A program made the translations under genes and the position numbers. A DNA stretch of 64,000 nt. Source: Camarhynchus parvulus (Eukaryota > Chordata > Aves > Passeriformes > Thraupidae). Numbering within the stretch: the stretch's first letter is position 1; each line of letters starts with the position of its first letter. Below are positions 14,060 through 27,240 of the stretch, in pieces. The stretch spans positions 19,577,733 through 19,641,732 of the forward strand of contig NC_044574.1 in the NCBI RefSeq assembly GCF_901933205.1. Reading direction: 5' to 3'. The notes beneath the pieces were generated by a model. That model saw only the letters and a list, made by a program, of their open reading frames with translations. It had not been told where the DNA came from and searched no databases.

Positions 14060-14520
14060 CTTGTCTCCACAGCTCTTGACAATGAAGTGATCCAAAATTT
14101 AATTTCATTCTGTGTGGAAATGTACTTCCTTTGGCCTGATAACTTTATTGGATGTTCTTATTTCCTGGGCACTGATAGAGAGTGAATAATTGCTCCTTAA
14201 TCAATTTTTTCGTGGCCTACACAATGCTGAGCAACACTACCATATCTATCTCCTGCTGCCTGTTTTGCAGGCTGAATAGTCCTAGTTATTAAGTATTTCC
14301 TACTATGAAAGCTGTTCCATTTCTTTGATCATGCTTGTCATATTTCTTTTTACTTTCACAAGGCTGTACCTTTCTGAGATAGGATGATTAGAACAGCATG
14401 GAGCACTCAAGATATGTGTGTACCAATGGTTTATACAACAATGTAATCAGATATTGCGGGTTTCTAAATTCTTTTGCTAATAATACTTAACATTCATCCT
14501 CTCTTTTTCACTGCTATTGA
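14060..14520 (-). mobile_element. Very old CR1/L3-like LINE relic
   Basis: The order of short blocks matches the reverse complement of the old CR1 lineage shared by turtles, crocodilians and birds. There is a 'CTTGACAATGAAGTGATCC' region, then 'TGTGTGGAAATGTACTTCCTTT', a 'GAGAGTGAATAATTGCTCC' part, 'GGCTGAATAGTCC', 'GAAAGCTGTTCCATTTC', 'GATAGGATGATTAGAACAGCATGGAG' and 'TGTACCAATGGTTTATACAACA'. The copy is heavily diverged, with small insertions and deletions, and lacks the octamer tail. It has no open frame. Given that lineage, the insertion should predate modern birds. The assignment is by pattern recognition, and the edges are approximate. Confidence 0.7.
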
Positions 14521-15349
14521 CATGAATCTGATATTTTTATAGAGCAGCTTATAATAATATAAGATGCTTTTGCTGAGTAGAACCAGATGATTTACCTGAC
14601 AAGGTAGAGGTAGCAGTTATCTTTTTGTTTATTCGCATTGTTTTCAATCTACTGAAAATATTCCATTCCTGCCTTACTGAATAACCATTACTACAAAACA
14701 AATTTGTGCAATGATTTTCAGCCAATGTTCATTCTTTTTAATTTTGACTCACTAGCAAAATTTTCCATTTCACCATTTACTCCCTTTCCAGTATGAATGT
14801 TTGCATGGCAGCACTTCTAAAAGAGACAATAATGTATCTTCATCTGTAGCCCATGCTGAAAACTTCTTGCCTCAACTCATTACTTTAAGAGAATCTTTAT
14901 TTAAACATCTTCTGCATAGCAATGGGAAAAATAATGAAAAGACATGAATAAATATTATAAAAATTAGAATGACATAATAAAATTAAATTAAAGCTTAGTA
15001 ATAAAGGATTTAACACATGAGGAAAAAGGTGACCTAAAATACCTACATATAATGAGATGATAAGAAGTCATTATACTTGCGCTGAAAAATTACCTTAAAA
15101 GAAAGGAATCATGAACCACTTACATGCTGTATGATTTTGATTACAAAAATTAAATTTTGAATTTCATTGACAGACGCATGAAGTTGTGGAGCAGAAAAGT
15201 TGCAGTATATGTTTTCAAAAAGTCTTTGAGAGATCACTCATCCAATTCTCTCCCCAAGGCATCATCGGGTAGAAAGAAAAGCAATGCCTACATTGTTTGG
15301 AAATCAGCTTCAATACTAAATATAAGATTTTTTTTCTTAATATCCTCTC
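14521..15349. other. Non-coding spacer
   Basis: AT-rich. The part from about 15225 (GAGAGATCACTCATCCAATTC) may be the degraded 3' end of the CR1 relic that follows. Nothing gene-like is visible. Confidence 0.5.
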
Positions 15350-15550
15350 TTAATTACTCTTAATTTAACTTACACCTGTTGTCTCTTATTCTCCTTTCAT
15401 GCACCAAAGTGAAAAGCCTTTATATTCCCAATGACATCCCCACAGGTAGTGTGAGGCTGCTCTTAGATCCTCCCAAAGCTGCCTCTTCTCCACACTGAAC
15501 AAAGCTGACTCCTTCAGCCCTGCTGGTCAAATCTGTCAAGCTGACAATTT
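15350..15550 (-). mobile_element. Old CR1 LINE fragment
   Basis: The blocks 'AACTTACACCTGTTGTCTCTTATTC', 'TGACATCCCCACAGGTAGTGTGAGGC', 'CTGCCTCTTCTCCACACTGAACAAAGCTGACTCCTTCAGCCCTGC' (each diverged) follow the standard order of the CR1 3' region read on the opposite strand. The fragment is more diverged than the copies at 12549 and 36033, so it is older. Confidence 0.75.
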
Positions 15551-15924
15551 CCCTATCTCACTGATCTTTTAATACTTCAAAGATTTTAGTTTGGCTGCAT
15601 AATAATTACTATCATGGATCTAAGCTTTTTATTACAGGATTCTATGTGACTCATAGAAATATTAGTAGAGCATTTCAGATATACTGTGATTATTAGTAAC
15701 AATTTCTAACAAAGGGGGAATCCAATTTCTGGGAAAACCTTCCTAAAAGATAATATGAGAACTGTCAAAATTCTTAATTTTTTGCTGCATTTGTTAATGT
15801 AATGAATGCAATTAATTTCCACTGAATTTACTAACATGAATAGCCCTTAAAGTTGTTCACAAATTTCCATATAACATAAGCAGCATTTTTTATGTGAGCA
15901 TATACACTCACATATAATATATAA

Positions 15925-15944
15925 ATATATATATATATATATAT
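15925..15944. repeat. (AT)10 microsatellite
   Basis: Ten uninterrupted AT units inside a wider A/T-only stretch that starts near 15912. Confidence 0.95.
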
Positions 15945-16222
15945 GCAAGTATTTATGACATCATGTGGGACACTTCCAACTCATAATATTCTGTGACTTT
16001 GTAATTTGATATAAAGATATGACTAATTACTTTGAATTAGCGTATGGAATCACCCTCATTTACAATGTGCACATAGATATAAAAAGTAGAATGTTTTCAG
16101 ACTTCTACAGAATTTATAATTCAAAATGCTAGTATTTTTTCCTTGCATAGATTATTTCCAAAGATTTCTTGTTTACAGAAAATAATATGTCTCAAATTTG
16201 ATTTAGTCAAATGTAACAGCAA

Positions 16223-16270
16223 CTTGTTACTAATTTGTGGTCATAGCTTGTTAGTAATTTGTGGTCAAAG
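16223..16270. repeat. 24-bp tandem duplication
   Basis: Two adjacent 24-base units beginning CTTGTTACTAATTTGTGGTC and CTTGTTAGTAATTTGTGGTC. They differ at two positions (C/G and T/A). Probably a recent slippage or micro-duplication event. Confidence 0.92.
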
Positions 16271-19200
16271 CATAATTTTCATGAAACATAAGTTCCTCTT
16301 TAATGTAATTTTCATAAAACCATCCTTCAGGATGTGTGCAGCCTTCAGGTCAGTAAGACAGAGATTCAGAAGACCTTATTCTCTAAGGAAAAACTGTCTA
16401 TTTGTATTCCTATTTGAAATCATGTACACAAGGAGTCATCAAACCTACTGTTTCATTCAGTACATCATTAATTTATGTAGGCTTGGAAAGTGCACTTTGG
16501 TCCTAATTTAAATTTATGGTGTTCAGCAAATTCTTTATTATGATTGGTTTTTTAATGGGAAAGTTTAGGCCTGAAATTAAGTTGTCTGATTATTACTTCA
16601 TCAAAGTGATGAAATATATTGAAATACACTCAGGGTATTTCAGATACTGAAACTAAAGTCCCAGTTATCTACCACAGGCAAAACTTTCAAGAAAAATGTT
16701 GAATAGGCAGTTTCTGAAAGCTATCTGTTATGAAGGTATTTGCTTATTTATTCGTGTTTCCAACTTTAAGTCATTGCTGTTTCTTTTGTAGGTGGAAGTA
16801 ATGACAACACTGAAACAGCTTTGAGAGACTATTCTCTGGTTCAGTGAACTGAAAATTACACAACCTCTCTTGAGGTTCTGTTTAAATTTTTGAAGTGGTT
16901 ATACAAAATCTTCAAAGATGTTTGCATTTAAATGAGACAGAGTAGAAAATAGACTGGGGACAAATCTAGCTTACCTTATCCACTTAGGTTGTCCTATGGA
17001 TGTTAATGACACTATTTAAAATGAAAAATATATGAAAATAAATTTTGTTATATTAAGTTTGTAGTCAGCAACACATAAGATGCTTTCCACCCATGAACGA
17101 AATAATTTTTTAAAAGTGTCATTATAAAATCTATTATTGCGTAGTACTTTCTTGAATACTCTTAATGTGTATCATTCTTAGATTTCATAGTACTTTTCTG
17201 TGTTGAGGGGGTGACCTAGAATATAAGTTTCCACAGATGTTTTCAGAGAGTAAAGTGTGGGAGGGAATATTTCCAAATGTTTATGACTATCTCCTCAGCA
17301 GTTTTCCAATGCTTTTTTGTGCTTTTTATATTTTGGCTAATCTCTGAGTGGATGGGAAAATACACATGTTAAGAATGAAAGGTAAATCCCCTATTTCATG
17401 CTGATTATTCATGCTTGAAAAGAGAGGGGGGAAAAGGAAACAAGAAGCAGACTGAATGCTCTTTCCACCTGAACTACAGGAACTGGGTATGAGATTGCTT
17501 CACCATACACATGCTTTTCTGGGTTTCTAAAGAGATAATGTGACAAAGATTTTCTTGAAGTGCCATTTCAGTGGATGAAATATTAGCTCCCAAGATTGTC
17601 AAGAGTTCTGAGAAATAAGATATGTTTCCTCAGAAGAAGCTTTCCAATAACACCTATCTTGTCTGTCAGTTCTAGAATATCACTTATAAGGATTCAGTCA
17701 AGAATTCATAAAAAAGGGACATCGATTACTTCTCCATGTTATGTTATGCTGTGTTATGTTACTCTAAATATATCCTTAGTGCTAATGCCTTGATAATATT
17801 TTAACATAAAACCAGGAAGATAAATCAAACTCCCCAATACAAAGCTAATGTGATCTTGTACATAGAGGAATAAAAATTTAAATCTGTGATTATTTTCTAC
17901 AAATACACTATAATGAAAAAGACCATGTTAATATAATCTGAAAATATGAATACCAATGCCTCTGGCTCTGAAAAAAGTGATACATATTTTAATTATATAC
18001 CATAAATTTTTTACTAAATTGAGTGTTGAATATAGCGCTCAGTAAATTGTGGAGTTTTTTGATTAGTATATACAGTTAATGCAGGAATTTTTTTTCTTAT
18101 ATGAATAAATGGCTGGTAACAGAATGTATTTTATTCTTTATATATATTTTTCTGGTGTCTTAACACCCTACTTATTAAAAACTAAAGCCTTATATATTAA
18201 AAAGTACTCACCATTTTTTTCAGAAACAATAAATCAATAAACATGAAATCTGAAATAACTGCAACAGGTTTAGATTATTATTACTTAAAATAAAAATGTG
18301 TACTCAAATCACTACTGTGTCCTTCAGTGGTTCAGTTCATGGTTTCACTAATAAGTCTAAGGCCTTGTGAATTACTTCTAGCTTCACTGGATTTGGATAC
18401 TGCCTGTGGATGCATATTGATTAATCACAATAAACATGAGGAAATTAGAAAGAGATTATTTTCTTCAGGCTTACACAATTCTACTCAAATGAACAAACAT
18501 AATCTTCAGTCTTACACTGATGTCACACCATGAATGCCAGGAATTTTTAACAGACTTTTATCATCGCTCATGAGTAAAAATTTTGAGGAAAATGGTAACC
18601 TACTGAGTGGATATACTGGTTCATGAAGTGGGTAAATGCTGAAAATACTAGTTGGCTTTCTGTCTGAAATTTCCCCTTAGGCATGTAATGTGTTTGGTGA
18701 TGGGCTAAGAAAGGTAATGGCTTCCTGCCTGTTTATGAAGTTATAACTCTCTTCTTTGCCAAGTAAACCCTGAAACAAAACTCCAGAATGTTGTCAACTC
18801 ATGGTATAATTACTATAGAGAAATAAAACTGCAATTCTCAAAACATTAATGAATATTATTATACTTATTTTTAGTTTTATAACTTCTTATCCTTCACGCT
18901 GCTTAGCTACTACAAATCTGTTCAGATTAGCAGTTACCATTGGGGTTATTTTATGAAAATGCTGATCAGAAGTTTTCTGTGCCTTCTGTCATGCACCTTG
19001 GTGAAAACTTTATCCTACCACAAGCAGAATATTATTAAATTATGATGTATATTTTAGGTGAAATATTTTGGCATAATGAAGAGATGGCTTTGAAGTTGTC
19101 ATTCATATTCTGTAGTGAGAATATCAATAGTAAATGCAAAGGTTGGTTACTGAATTGGTCCTTCAGAATTTAGGGTTTGTGATGTTAAACCTATGGTCAG

Positions 19201-19852
19201 CAAATATAGGGAAGTATTGGTGATCAGCGGCTTTCTTTAATTGAAATATTAAAGTAATGACACAGTGAAATATATTGATGGAAATCAAGATTGTCCTTTG
19301 ATTAGTGAATTTTAATTTACATTAGTAAGTTTGAAAATAATAAGTAGGCATGGCCATGACTTTTGTTTTTCATGCAATGGGATATAGACAAATGCAATTA
19401 ATTTAACTGTCTTAAATGTAAGAGAAAATATGTACCAAAATACTCCTATGAATAATTGCTCTGTTGCCATTGATTAGACTGATGACCACAGGTAATGGCT
19501 GGGCCATTGTCACATCTAATTTACCTACACATGCCTGCCTGGACAGTACCCTTATCTTATCCTGCAGACCCCGTTTATTCAGTGATTGTGTTTTGCCAGT
19601 TTAGAATATAAGCCAGTTTTATTTCTTTTTATTATTTTCAGTACAGTGGGATTGTAATCCTTGACAGAAAATATTAAGCGCTGAGCAAAAGAATACATTT
19701 TTTGCTGAGTTTTGGCCTTATACCATGCATTTTGCTGTTGCTGTTGTGTTTAGTTACTTAAAGTTTTTGGGGGTTGGGCTGGTATTTATCTAATTAATTT
19801 CTTCAGTGTGATGGGTGATGGGGGAATTTTTTAAAGTCTCTCCTGACCACAT

Positions 19853-19907
19853 TTATATATATATGCACATTATATATATATATTATATATATATATGTAT
19901 ATATATA

Positions 19908-19947
<40 letters not shown>
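19853..19947. repeat. Composite (TA)n-(TG)17 microsatellite
   Basis: A TA-rich stretch with GT interruptions leads into 34 bases of uninterrupted TG (19914-19947). Alternating purine-pyrimidine sequence of this kind can form Z-DNA or cruciforms and is usually length-variable. Confidence 0.96.
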
Positions 19948-19948
<1 letters not shown>

Positions 19949-22900
19949 CTGTGATGACTGGATCATTTTGTCTGACCTTTAAGTTAAGACAGGCCCTTGC
20001 ATATTACTCAGTTCATTGCATGGAGACGAATAAATGGTACAAAAACATGGAAAATCTTCAAGTGATAGAAAATTCAACACTCTTAGGAAACTTTTCTAGA
20101 GATAGAATTTTCTGTGAATTTTAAAGAATTCTCCTAGGTTTCTTATTTGAATGTTTCTGGCTTTTATATTGGTGGTATTGATCACCTTGTTTAAGAGCAC
20201 CTTAACAGTTATTTCTCCTGCACAGAAATACTTATGCACTATAATAAAATGAATTATTGTTCCTCTCTTTAATAAACCAAAATAAAATTATGGAGATATT
20301 TTGATTTTATGGTTTATTTTTTCTAGATTGTCTTCATTTTGGGAAGATGTTTTTCTTCATCATGCATGCTCCTCCCATATATTTTGGCTCATTGAATTGT
20401 TAAGCAATACTAATATTTGAATTTCATTCATTTCCACATTTATTTTCCAGTTTGACTTCTTTCTGCATTTTTCAATTATATGACTGGGTATTTTTTCTGT
20501 AATTTTATCTACATTTGCACCCTTAATAAGGATTAAGCATTCAGAAATTACTTTTGTAAAGCTATACATCCTACCTAAATTATCAGTTGGTGTAATAACT
20601 GCCTAATTCTTTGGTGGCTCAAACTCATTTCAGTAATATTTCAAAAACCCTGAAGTGGACTAAGCAAGAACAGAATACAAAGTAAGAGGAAGAAAAAAAT
20701 CTTTGAAATGAGGGGTCTTGATGAAGCAAGAGTCATGAGGCCTACTTATAATTGAGATTAAAAGGCTACTTTATTTTTCTATAGCAACAAAATTGGTCTT
20801 AAAATAGGTTTAGTTTATGGTTCCTATATACTGACAGGGTTATGAAACAATGATTTAACCTAAATGAGGGCACAGGCCTAAGGAAAATGTGTTTGAACTT
20901 CACTGAGAAAAATGACAGCAAGTGTAAATTTTCCATTCTGATTCCAGTTTCTGGTTAAAATCTTATTTGAAAGCAGATAACTCTTATCATAATTACAAAA
21001 ACATTCAGACACTAAAATGACTTTTTGCAGACAGTCTATAACAACCACCATAGTATACTCATGGAACTGTATTTCACGTGGGAATTTTTTTCAAGATCAT
21101 GCACGAGTTAAATAGTTAATTTTAGTTGGATAAATATTAAACAGCAAGGTTTAGTTGGATAAACTTTCCATATTAAGCAGCATAAGGAATGTGATTAGCA
21201 TAGGACAATCATACAACCCAGCAGAGCCTCAAACTTTCAATCCTTCTGGAATGTTACCTCAGGATTACTAAATAGTATGCTTAGTTGTGTTTTTTCTCTC
21301 CTAACAGTTCCAGTCTGAAAAAGGTATGTCAAACTGTTGGAATAAGATGAGTTTTGCAGTTTGAAATACCGAACAGCAGTGCAGAACCGTGTGCTTCATA
21401 CAAATTAATCCATCCCTTAGCAATAATCTTGTAGCCAATCAGAATTCTCCCTTAATCCAAATAGTTTTCTAATGCACTTTAAATCATCAAAGTTCAGGTA
21501 CCTTACACTGTTTAAATGTAAAGTAACAAGGAAATTTAATCTTAAGATTATTAAGTATTTATAGCAGTGGCTAAGGGGTATCACCTAGCAACAAGCCCCA
21601 CAGAATAAATCTAATAAACTGCAGCTCATCCTTTCTGTCATCAATGATCAAATAATCAAGACAGGAAAAGCGCAAGTAGTGATGACATTGAGAGACTCTA
21701 ATGATAAAGTACAGGAGCATTTCAGGAAACAAAGAGTGTGTTTAGATAAAGGAATATAGTCTGCACAAGAATTAGAAAAAGCAAAGCTGGACTTCAGCCA
21801 TGGTAAGCCAAATGGAAAGAAAAGATTAAAGTGAGAGGGAGGGGGAAGGAAAACTGGAGGAAGAAGATAAACGATTAAACATGGCAGACATAGGGATTTG
21901 TGAGAAGTAAATAAGATGCTGTCAACGCATCTTTCCTTGGCTGACTTCTAAAAAGGAGGGCAGAGAGATTAAAATTTTATCAGATAGTTTAGAAGATTAT
22001 GGTAGTTGTACCTTAAAACATAAAAGCTACTTTGTAGGGCCTCATGCAATTCAGCAGGATGCAGTTGGGTCAGAAATGATATCAGCAAGGCACTGAGGAT
22101 AAGTTTGAAGTTATCACACTGTAGAAAGGAGAAAAGTTCAGCCCAAGATTTACAATAAGTAAAAAAATAAAAACCTTGCACCAGGGTTTTCAGCAGATAA
22201 AAAAATGCATTAGAAATGTATGTAATTACAGTTAAGCACTTGTCATCATTTTGGAAAGGTGGTATTTACTCAGGCTTATACTATACAGAGACATCTCTGG
22301 TTTTTTGCTTCTGAGTGTGTGGTGCTGAATTCCATATGAAATACGAACTCCATACTGAAAACAGAGGACCTTTCTGTCTGAGGGTATTTCATACTCCACA
22401 CTAAAAGACATCTACAGGACCTCAATTGATCAAATAATGGTAAGAGCATATATTCATAATGACAAGAAATTGTATATGCTACATAGCCCTTCAAAGCATT
22501 GAATTTCCTCTTTGTTATATTCAACATAAACCAGTCAAGTGAATGACAGCAGCTCAGTCTAAGTATAACTTGAATCATTGGTCCCTGACAAAATTGTTCT
22601 GAAACTTCTATATGGTTAAGCTTGATGGAAAATACTTTCTGCAACAGGTAGTGTTCCCACTTAGTGTCAGTGCCACTGTTTTATCTAGACAAAGGTCTCT
22701 GGACAATCTTGTGGAGAACTCTTCTTTCCTTGTAGTCAAGGAGAAAGTCCACATATAAGCTCCAAATATAAAGTAAAAGGAAGTGCCGTCTAATTTTTCT
22801 TCATTACAACCATATAGTGTAATTATTCAAAGCATAGTCAGTTTATTTCAACTAATTTAACAGTCAGAAACAGCATTTCCATATCCACTCAATGTAAAGA

Positions 22901-24487
22901 TAGGTAAGATTTTAATAAGACTATATATATCATACATTATACACGGAATAGTTTATTCATGTTAGAAGTAAAATAACAGCTGCTCATCATGAACTACTAC
23001 TAAGCAAAGACTTACTCTAAATTAATCCTTTGGAATAACAGGATTTCTAACTGGCTGTTTTGCATAGGATGAAAGAGCATTAAAATATTATTCAACACTA
23101 AGGACTTGAGTCAGTTGGTCATATAGAGATGCCTAATACCATTTGACAACATGAAAACTCTCTGATCTCCAGATTCAACCTTAGAAGTGCAAAAGTTTCC
23201 TACAGGCATTGTAATATATGTCACCCCATGCAGATACCTTCCTTACCCTAGAGTCTCAAAAAATATGTGCCTAAATGAAGAAAACCTCAGTTTCAGCAGT
23301 TTCAAAATTAATATTTAATCCGCAAAACAGACACAAGAAGTTTTTAGAAGCTAGTTTACCATACAATAATGGAATATGGTATTACTTAGAGCCAGAAGTT
23401 ATCTTTAATCATAAAAAATACTCATATTACTCTGCACAGTAGCAAACTTACTCTTTGCAGGAGGGTAATTCAATGAAAGAATTTGGTAACCAGAAGGATT
23501 CTATATATCTGCAGTGATAACTGAGTAATTTGAATCTGAAGTCATAATTCAGTGCCCATCAACATCTTTTTAGTTGCTGCATAGACACATTTTCAACTTC
23601 CATCTTTCATTTTAAAAAGCTGTTGTTTTTACAGCACTTCTCCTGTGGTCCAGAAATAAGAATACAATTTCTCTTCCTATGTGGAATGGGGTAAACCACA
23701 GTTTTGATTTCTGTGAGATTTTTGGGTGGACTCTGGAATGGACATGCAGACATATGTATTCATAACCTCTGAAGCTGGCAAAAGATACAAGAAGCTGAGC
23801 TTGTTTCACAGACTAAATTCTAGGTAAAAATAAAAGGAATAGCAAATCAGTTCTCAGAATGAATGTAGTAGTACTGATTGTGCAAGATGAGATGAGGCAG
23901 AAAGTAATTAAGCTTACAAAACCATATGGCTAGGAGGGCACATTGCCGTCTATTACCTGTTGAACAGAAATCTGTCAGGACAAAATGAGATTTTGTTCAA
24001 ATGTTCAATGACAGTAACCTTTTAAGTGTTGCAAAAATGCTGTATGAATAGGGTGTGTCAGAAAGATCAGATATAACTTCAGCTTTTGAAATCTGATTTT
24101 GAACCAATCTTAACTAATTCAGCAGGCAATTTGGAGGTATTATAGAAGGCAGTAAAACATACTTTTCTGCCTCTTTTCTCCTCCTTTCCCTGCTTTTATC
24201 AGAGAGAAAAGTTTTTCATGAATATAAGACAGATAGGTAGAAGCCTGGAAGATTCTACATAAAATACAAATCTAATTGCAGATACTAACCTGAAACAACC
24301 CTGTTGCTTATTTTGTGTGACTGTTTGAACATCTAACAGTTATTTATAGGACCTAATGGTAATGGGACAGAGGTCCTGTATCTCTGGGTGTTGGGGATTT
24401 AGGGTTTCCTCAGAAAACAAACAAAAAACCACTCTGAGATTCATCAAACCTAAGAAGCTGACATGGAGTAAAAGGAAAACAATATAA

Positions 24488-24493
24488 ATTATG
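24488..24493. repeat. Left target-site duplication of ERVK LTR
   Basis: ATTATG directly before the LTR. The identical hexamer follows it at 24879-24884. A 6-bp duplication is the expected footprint of betaretrovirus-like (ERVK) integrases. Confidence 0.9.
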
Positions 24494-24878
24494 TGTAACT
24501 GTGTTCACAGGGGTCTCAGGTTGAGGGAAGAGATGAGAATTTGACTCCATGTTTCAGAAGGCTTGATTTATTATTTTATGATATGTATTACATTAAAACT
24601 ATACTAAAAGAATAGAAGAAAGGATTTCATCAGAAGGCTAGATAAGAATAGAATAGAAGGAATGATAACAAAGGTTTGTGGCTCGGACTCTCTGTCCGAG
24701 CCAGCTGGGTTGTGATTGGCCATTAATTACAAACATCCAACATGGTCCAATCAAAGATCCACCTGTTGCATTCTACAGCAGCAGATAATCAATGTTTACA
24801 TTTTGTTCCTGAGGCCTCTCAGCTTCTCAGGAGAAAAAATCCTAAGGAAAGGATTTTTCATAAAAGATGTCTGCGACA
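24494..24878 (-). mobile_element. Solo LTR, ERVK-like (passerine family), minus strand
   Basis: Read on the minus strand the 385-bp element begins TGTCGCAGACATCTTTTATG and ends GTGAACACAGTTACA. It therefore has TG...CA termini. A minus-strand AATAAA lies at 24567-24572 (TTTATT on +), in the right place for LTR polyadenylation. A perfect 9-bp stem (GGCTCGGAC / GTCCGAGCC, 24680-24702, loop TCTCT) sits in the U3/R area. Perfect ATTATG duplications flank it, which proves a single clean integration followed by LTR-LTR recombination, since no internal retroviral sequence remains. A second copy of the family is at 60428-60829 on the other strand. Confidence 0.95.
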
Positions 24879-24884
24879 ATTATG
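24879..24884. repeat. Right target-site duplication of ERVK LTR
   Basis: ATTATG, identical to the hexamer at 24488-24493. Confidence 0.9.
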
Positions 24885-25251
24885 TGCAATTTGCATCAAT
24901 GTCCAATTTATATCAACCAAAAAGGAGTCTGTGTTGTTTATTTTAGGATGATATCCAGTAAGCTTTGTTAAAAATGTCTTTGACTTAAGTTTGATTTGTA
25001 AAATATTTCAATATCATATTTGATAAAATTAACCCAGGATAAGAAAAGCTCATTAATGCCTTTCTAAATCACAGTTTGTTTTGTTGATTTTCTTTAACTG
25101 TCTTTTGCCTCTGTGAAAAAATATCTGGCACTTCCCCCAAGAAAATACTTAATTAAGATCCAAGGTCATGAATTATTTTTACTTTGGATATTTTTTCTTT
25201 ATTTTTGAATATTCCCTCTGTTTTCCTCTGATATTCCCATCTGGCTGAACA

Positions 25252-25980
25252 GCAGATCACAGAGGGTTATAAGTGACACAGGGTCTTGTAAAGGACCTGT
25301 CATGCATGGTGCTCTGCAAGGTTCAATACTGGGCCCAGCACTGTGTAACTTGTTAATCAATGTCTTCAATGAAGGTCCAGATGCCTCCTCAGCAGGTTTA
25401 CTGACAACATAAAGCTGGGAGGAGTGGCCAATAACCCAGAGTGCTGTGCCTCAGAAGGACTTCCATGGATTGGAGAGCTGGGGAGAGGAGAACTGCCTGA
25501 AATGCAAGGGTGTGTCCAGCTCCAGCAGAGGGCAAGAAACACAATTTAGCATCTGGAGCATCTCTCACAAGCAAAGACTGACAGAACTGAGCCTGTTGAG
25601 TTTCAATAAAAGATGACAGGGAGGGTCAATGTCTATCATCAATGTCTATTTATGTCTGAAAGGAGGGTTTCAAGAGGATGGAGCCAGGCTCTGCTCAGTG
25701 GTGCTTACCAACAGGATGAGAAGCAATGGACAGAAACCGATGGACTGTCTGCTAGTTCCACCTAAATATGCAGAAGAATTTCTTTACTGCATGAATGACC
25801 AAGAACTGGAACAGGCTGCCCAGAGAATCAGTGGAATCTCTGTCTCTGGAGATATTCAAGAACTATCTGGACACAATTCTGGGCGATGTGCTCTAGAATG
25901 ACCTTGCCTGAGCAAGGAGGTTGGACCAAATGACCCACTGTGGTTCTTTCCAACCTGACCCATTCTCGCTGATTCCCTCT
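25252..25980 (+). mobile_element. CR1 LINE, 5'-truncated, sense strand
   Basis: Begins within the reverse-transcriptase region (CTCTGCAAGGTTCAATACTGGGCCCAGC corresponds to the CR1 part encoding the segment before the GVPQG-like and FADD-like areas). It continues through the C-terminal coding and 3' region (GATGGAGCCAGGCTCTGCTCAGTGG, GAACAGGCTGCCCAGAGA, TCTCTGGAGATATTCAAGAAC, GAGGTTGGACCAAATGACC, TTCTTTCCAACCTGACC). The only CR1 in the window on the + strand. An open frame at 25629-25901 is a translation of this 3' region, not a gene. The coding frame is otherwise broken, and the tail octamers at the right edge have decayed. Confidence 0.93.
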
Positions 25981-27144
25981 CGGTGTTCATCTCTCATTAC
26001 ATGTAAAGGGACAATTTACTGTATTCAACTTAGTACAATATGATTGCATTTTATTTTAGAATTTGTTCCACTGAATACCCTGTATCATGAATTATTAAAA
26101 TGCTATATTTTATTAAGGTTCTTAAATAGGAAGGAACCCCAGAAACACTAATGATGATGAGAAAACAAAATGAAAGCAAATCCTACTTCAACACTGACAT
26201 TGGTTCTTAACACCACCTTTTCATTTATTCCCTGAAGATTAATATTAAAAGTCCCCCAAATTTATGATAGCTCTTTCTTAATGTCATGGTGCTTCAAACT
26301 AGCTAATCAGCATCTAGATTAAGCACTTATCCAGACTGATCTGCTTGTAGAAATTAGATGCTTAAAACCATGATAAAATCAGTAGGGGCCCACTAAAAAG
26401 TACGTAACCCTCCCCCAAAGACAGAGCATTGCTTAAATTCTTATTCTTCTTCAGGACTTGAATTCAGTATGGTTTGTGAAAAGACTGAACCTGCATATCC
26501 CAAAGGAATACACTAAGCTATAAATTTGAGTCATTGTTGCTCTGAATTTATTTCATCTTAAAGTTTGCAGTCGGACATACTGAATAACTGGACATATTTT
26601 TTTGAAACTCTCAGACACAGAGACTGAAATGACATATTTTAAACTCTACAGAAATTTTCTGAAGCTAAAATACTTGGAAGAAACAAGAATCACAACAAGT
26701 TTAAAGAATATCCTATATTTTCATAAACTCTAGATTGAGATATTCTCTGAACATTTTTGTCAGATCAGACCCTGTTAAAAGAAGACAGGAGGAAAAATGC
26801 CTTTTTATGACTTCTGATGATCTTCAGGCCAAATTAGATTCTGAGCATCAGAAAGTACATATGGAGGTGGAATTTTAGGATCATGAGAAACTTCAGGGGC
26901 ACTGCTGTCTTTAGGCATTTCTGAGGACAGCTGACACATAGAGATAGTGTATAAGAATATGAATAGGAGTGACCTCATCTATAAATCATATTAAAATATG
27001 CCAGAGTAGCCAAGTAGTGTATTGTGTAATGGTGTTAGGGTACACACAGTTAAACTGATCTCCAGATTTGGGCTTTCCTCTTGTCATGCTGACAAGGATG
27101 TATATTTTATTGGAAATTTTGCATATACTTTATTCCCACAATAA

Positions 27145-27240
27145 AATCATCAATGTTGTAAGAGATCTTAAAGGTCATCTAGCCCTACTGTCGACCCAGC
27201 ACAATCATAATCAACCCTAAACCATACCCCCAAGTTAGCA
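27145..27240 (-). mobile_element. CR1 LINE 3'-end scrap
   Basis: About 95 bases resembling the reverse complement of the extreme CR1 3' end: AAATCATCAATGTTGTAAGAGATCTTAAAGGTCATCTAGCCC, then CCCAGCACAATCATAATCAACCC. The rest of the element is missing, so this is a very short 5'-truncated insertion or an eroded remnant. Confidence 0.75.

Larger units (their letters stand above)
15551..24487. other. Long AT-rich non-coding block with microsatellites
   Basis: Nearly 9 kb without a recognisable gene or interspersed repeat. It holds an AT microsatellite, a 24-bp tandem duplication, a composite TA/TG microsatellite, and an imperfect local duplication at 21122-21183 (TTAGTTGGATAAA repeated, second copy with about 8 extra bases). 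The two longest frames (16143-16511 + strand and 22276-22644 - strand, 122 codons each) have no motif, and the first runs through the tandem duplication. I regard both as chance. Confidence 0.55.

Noticed and set aside
16143..16511. 122-codon frame with an internal repeat
   Set aside because: The repeated residues come from the 24-bp tandem duplication. No other protein feature is seen.
25629..25901. 90-codon frame that looks like a conserved protein
   Set aside because: It is the translated CR1 3' region (the EEFxYCMxDQELEQAAQR-type text seen in many avian false gene predictions).
26388..26400. TCAGTAGGGGCCC as a second CTCF-like site
   Set aside because: It departs from the core motif at the first base and in the G run, so the match is weak.
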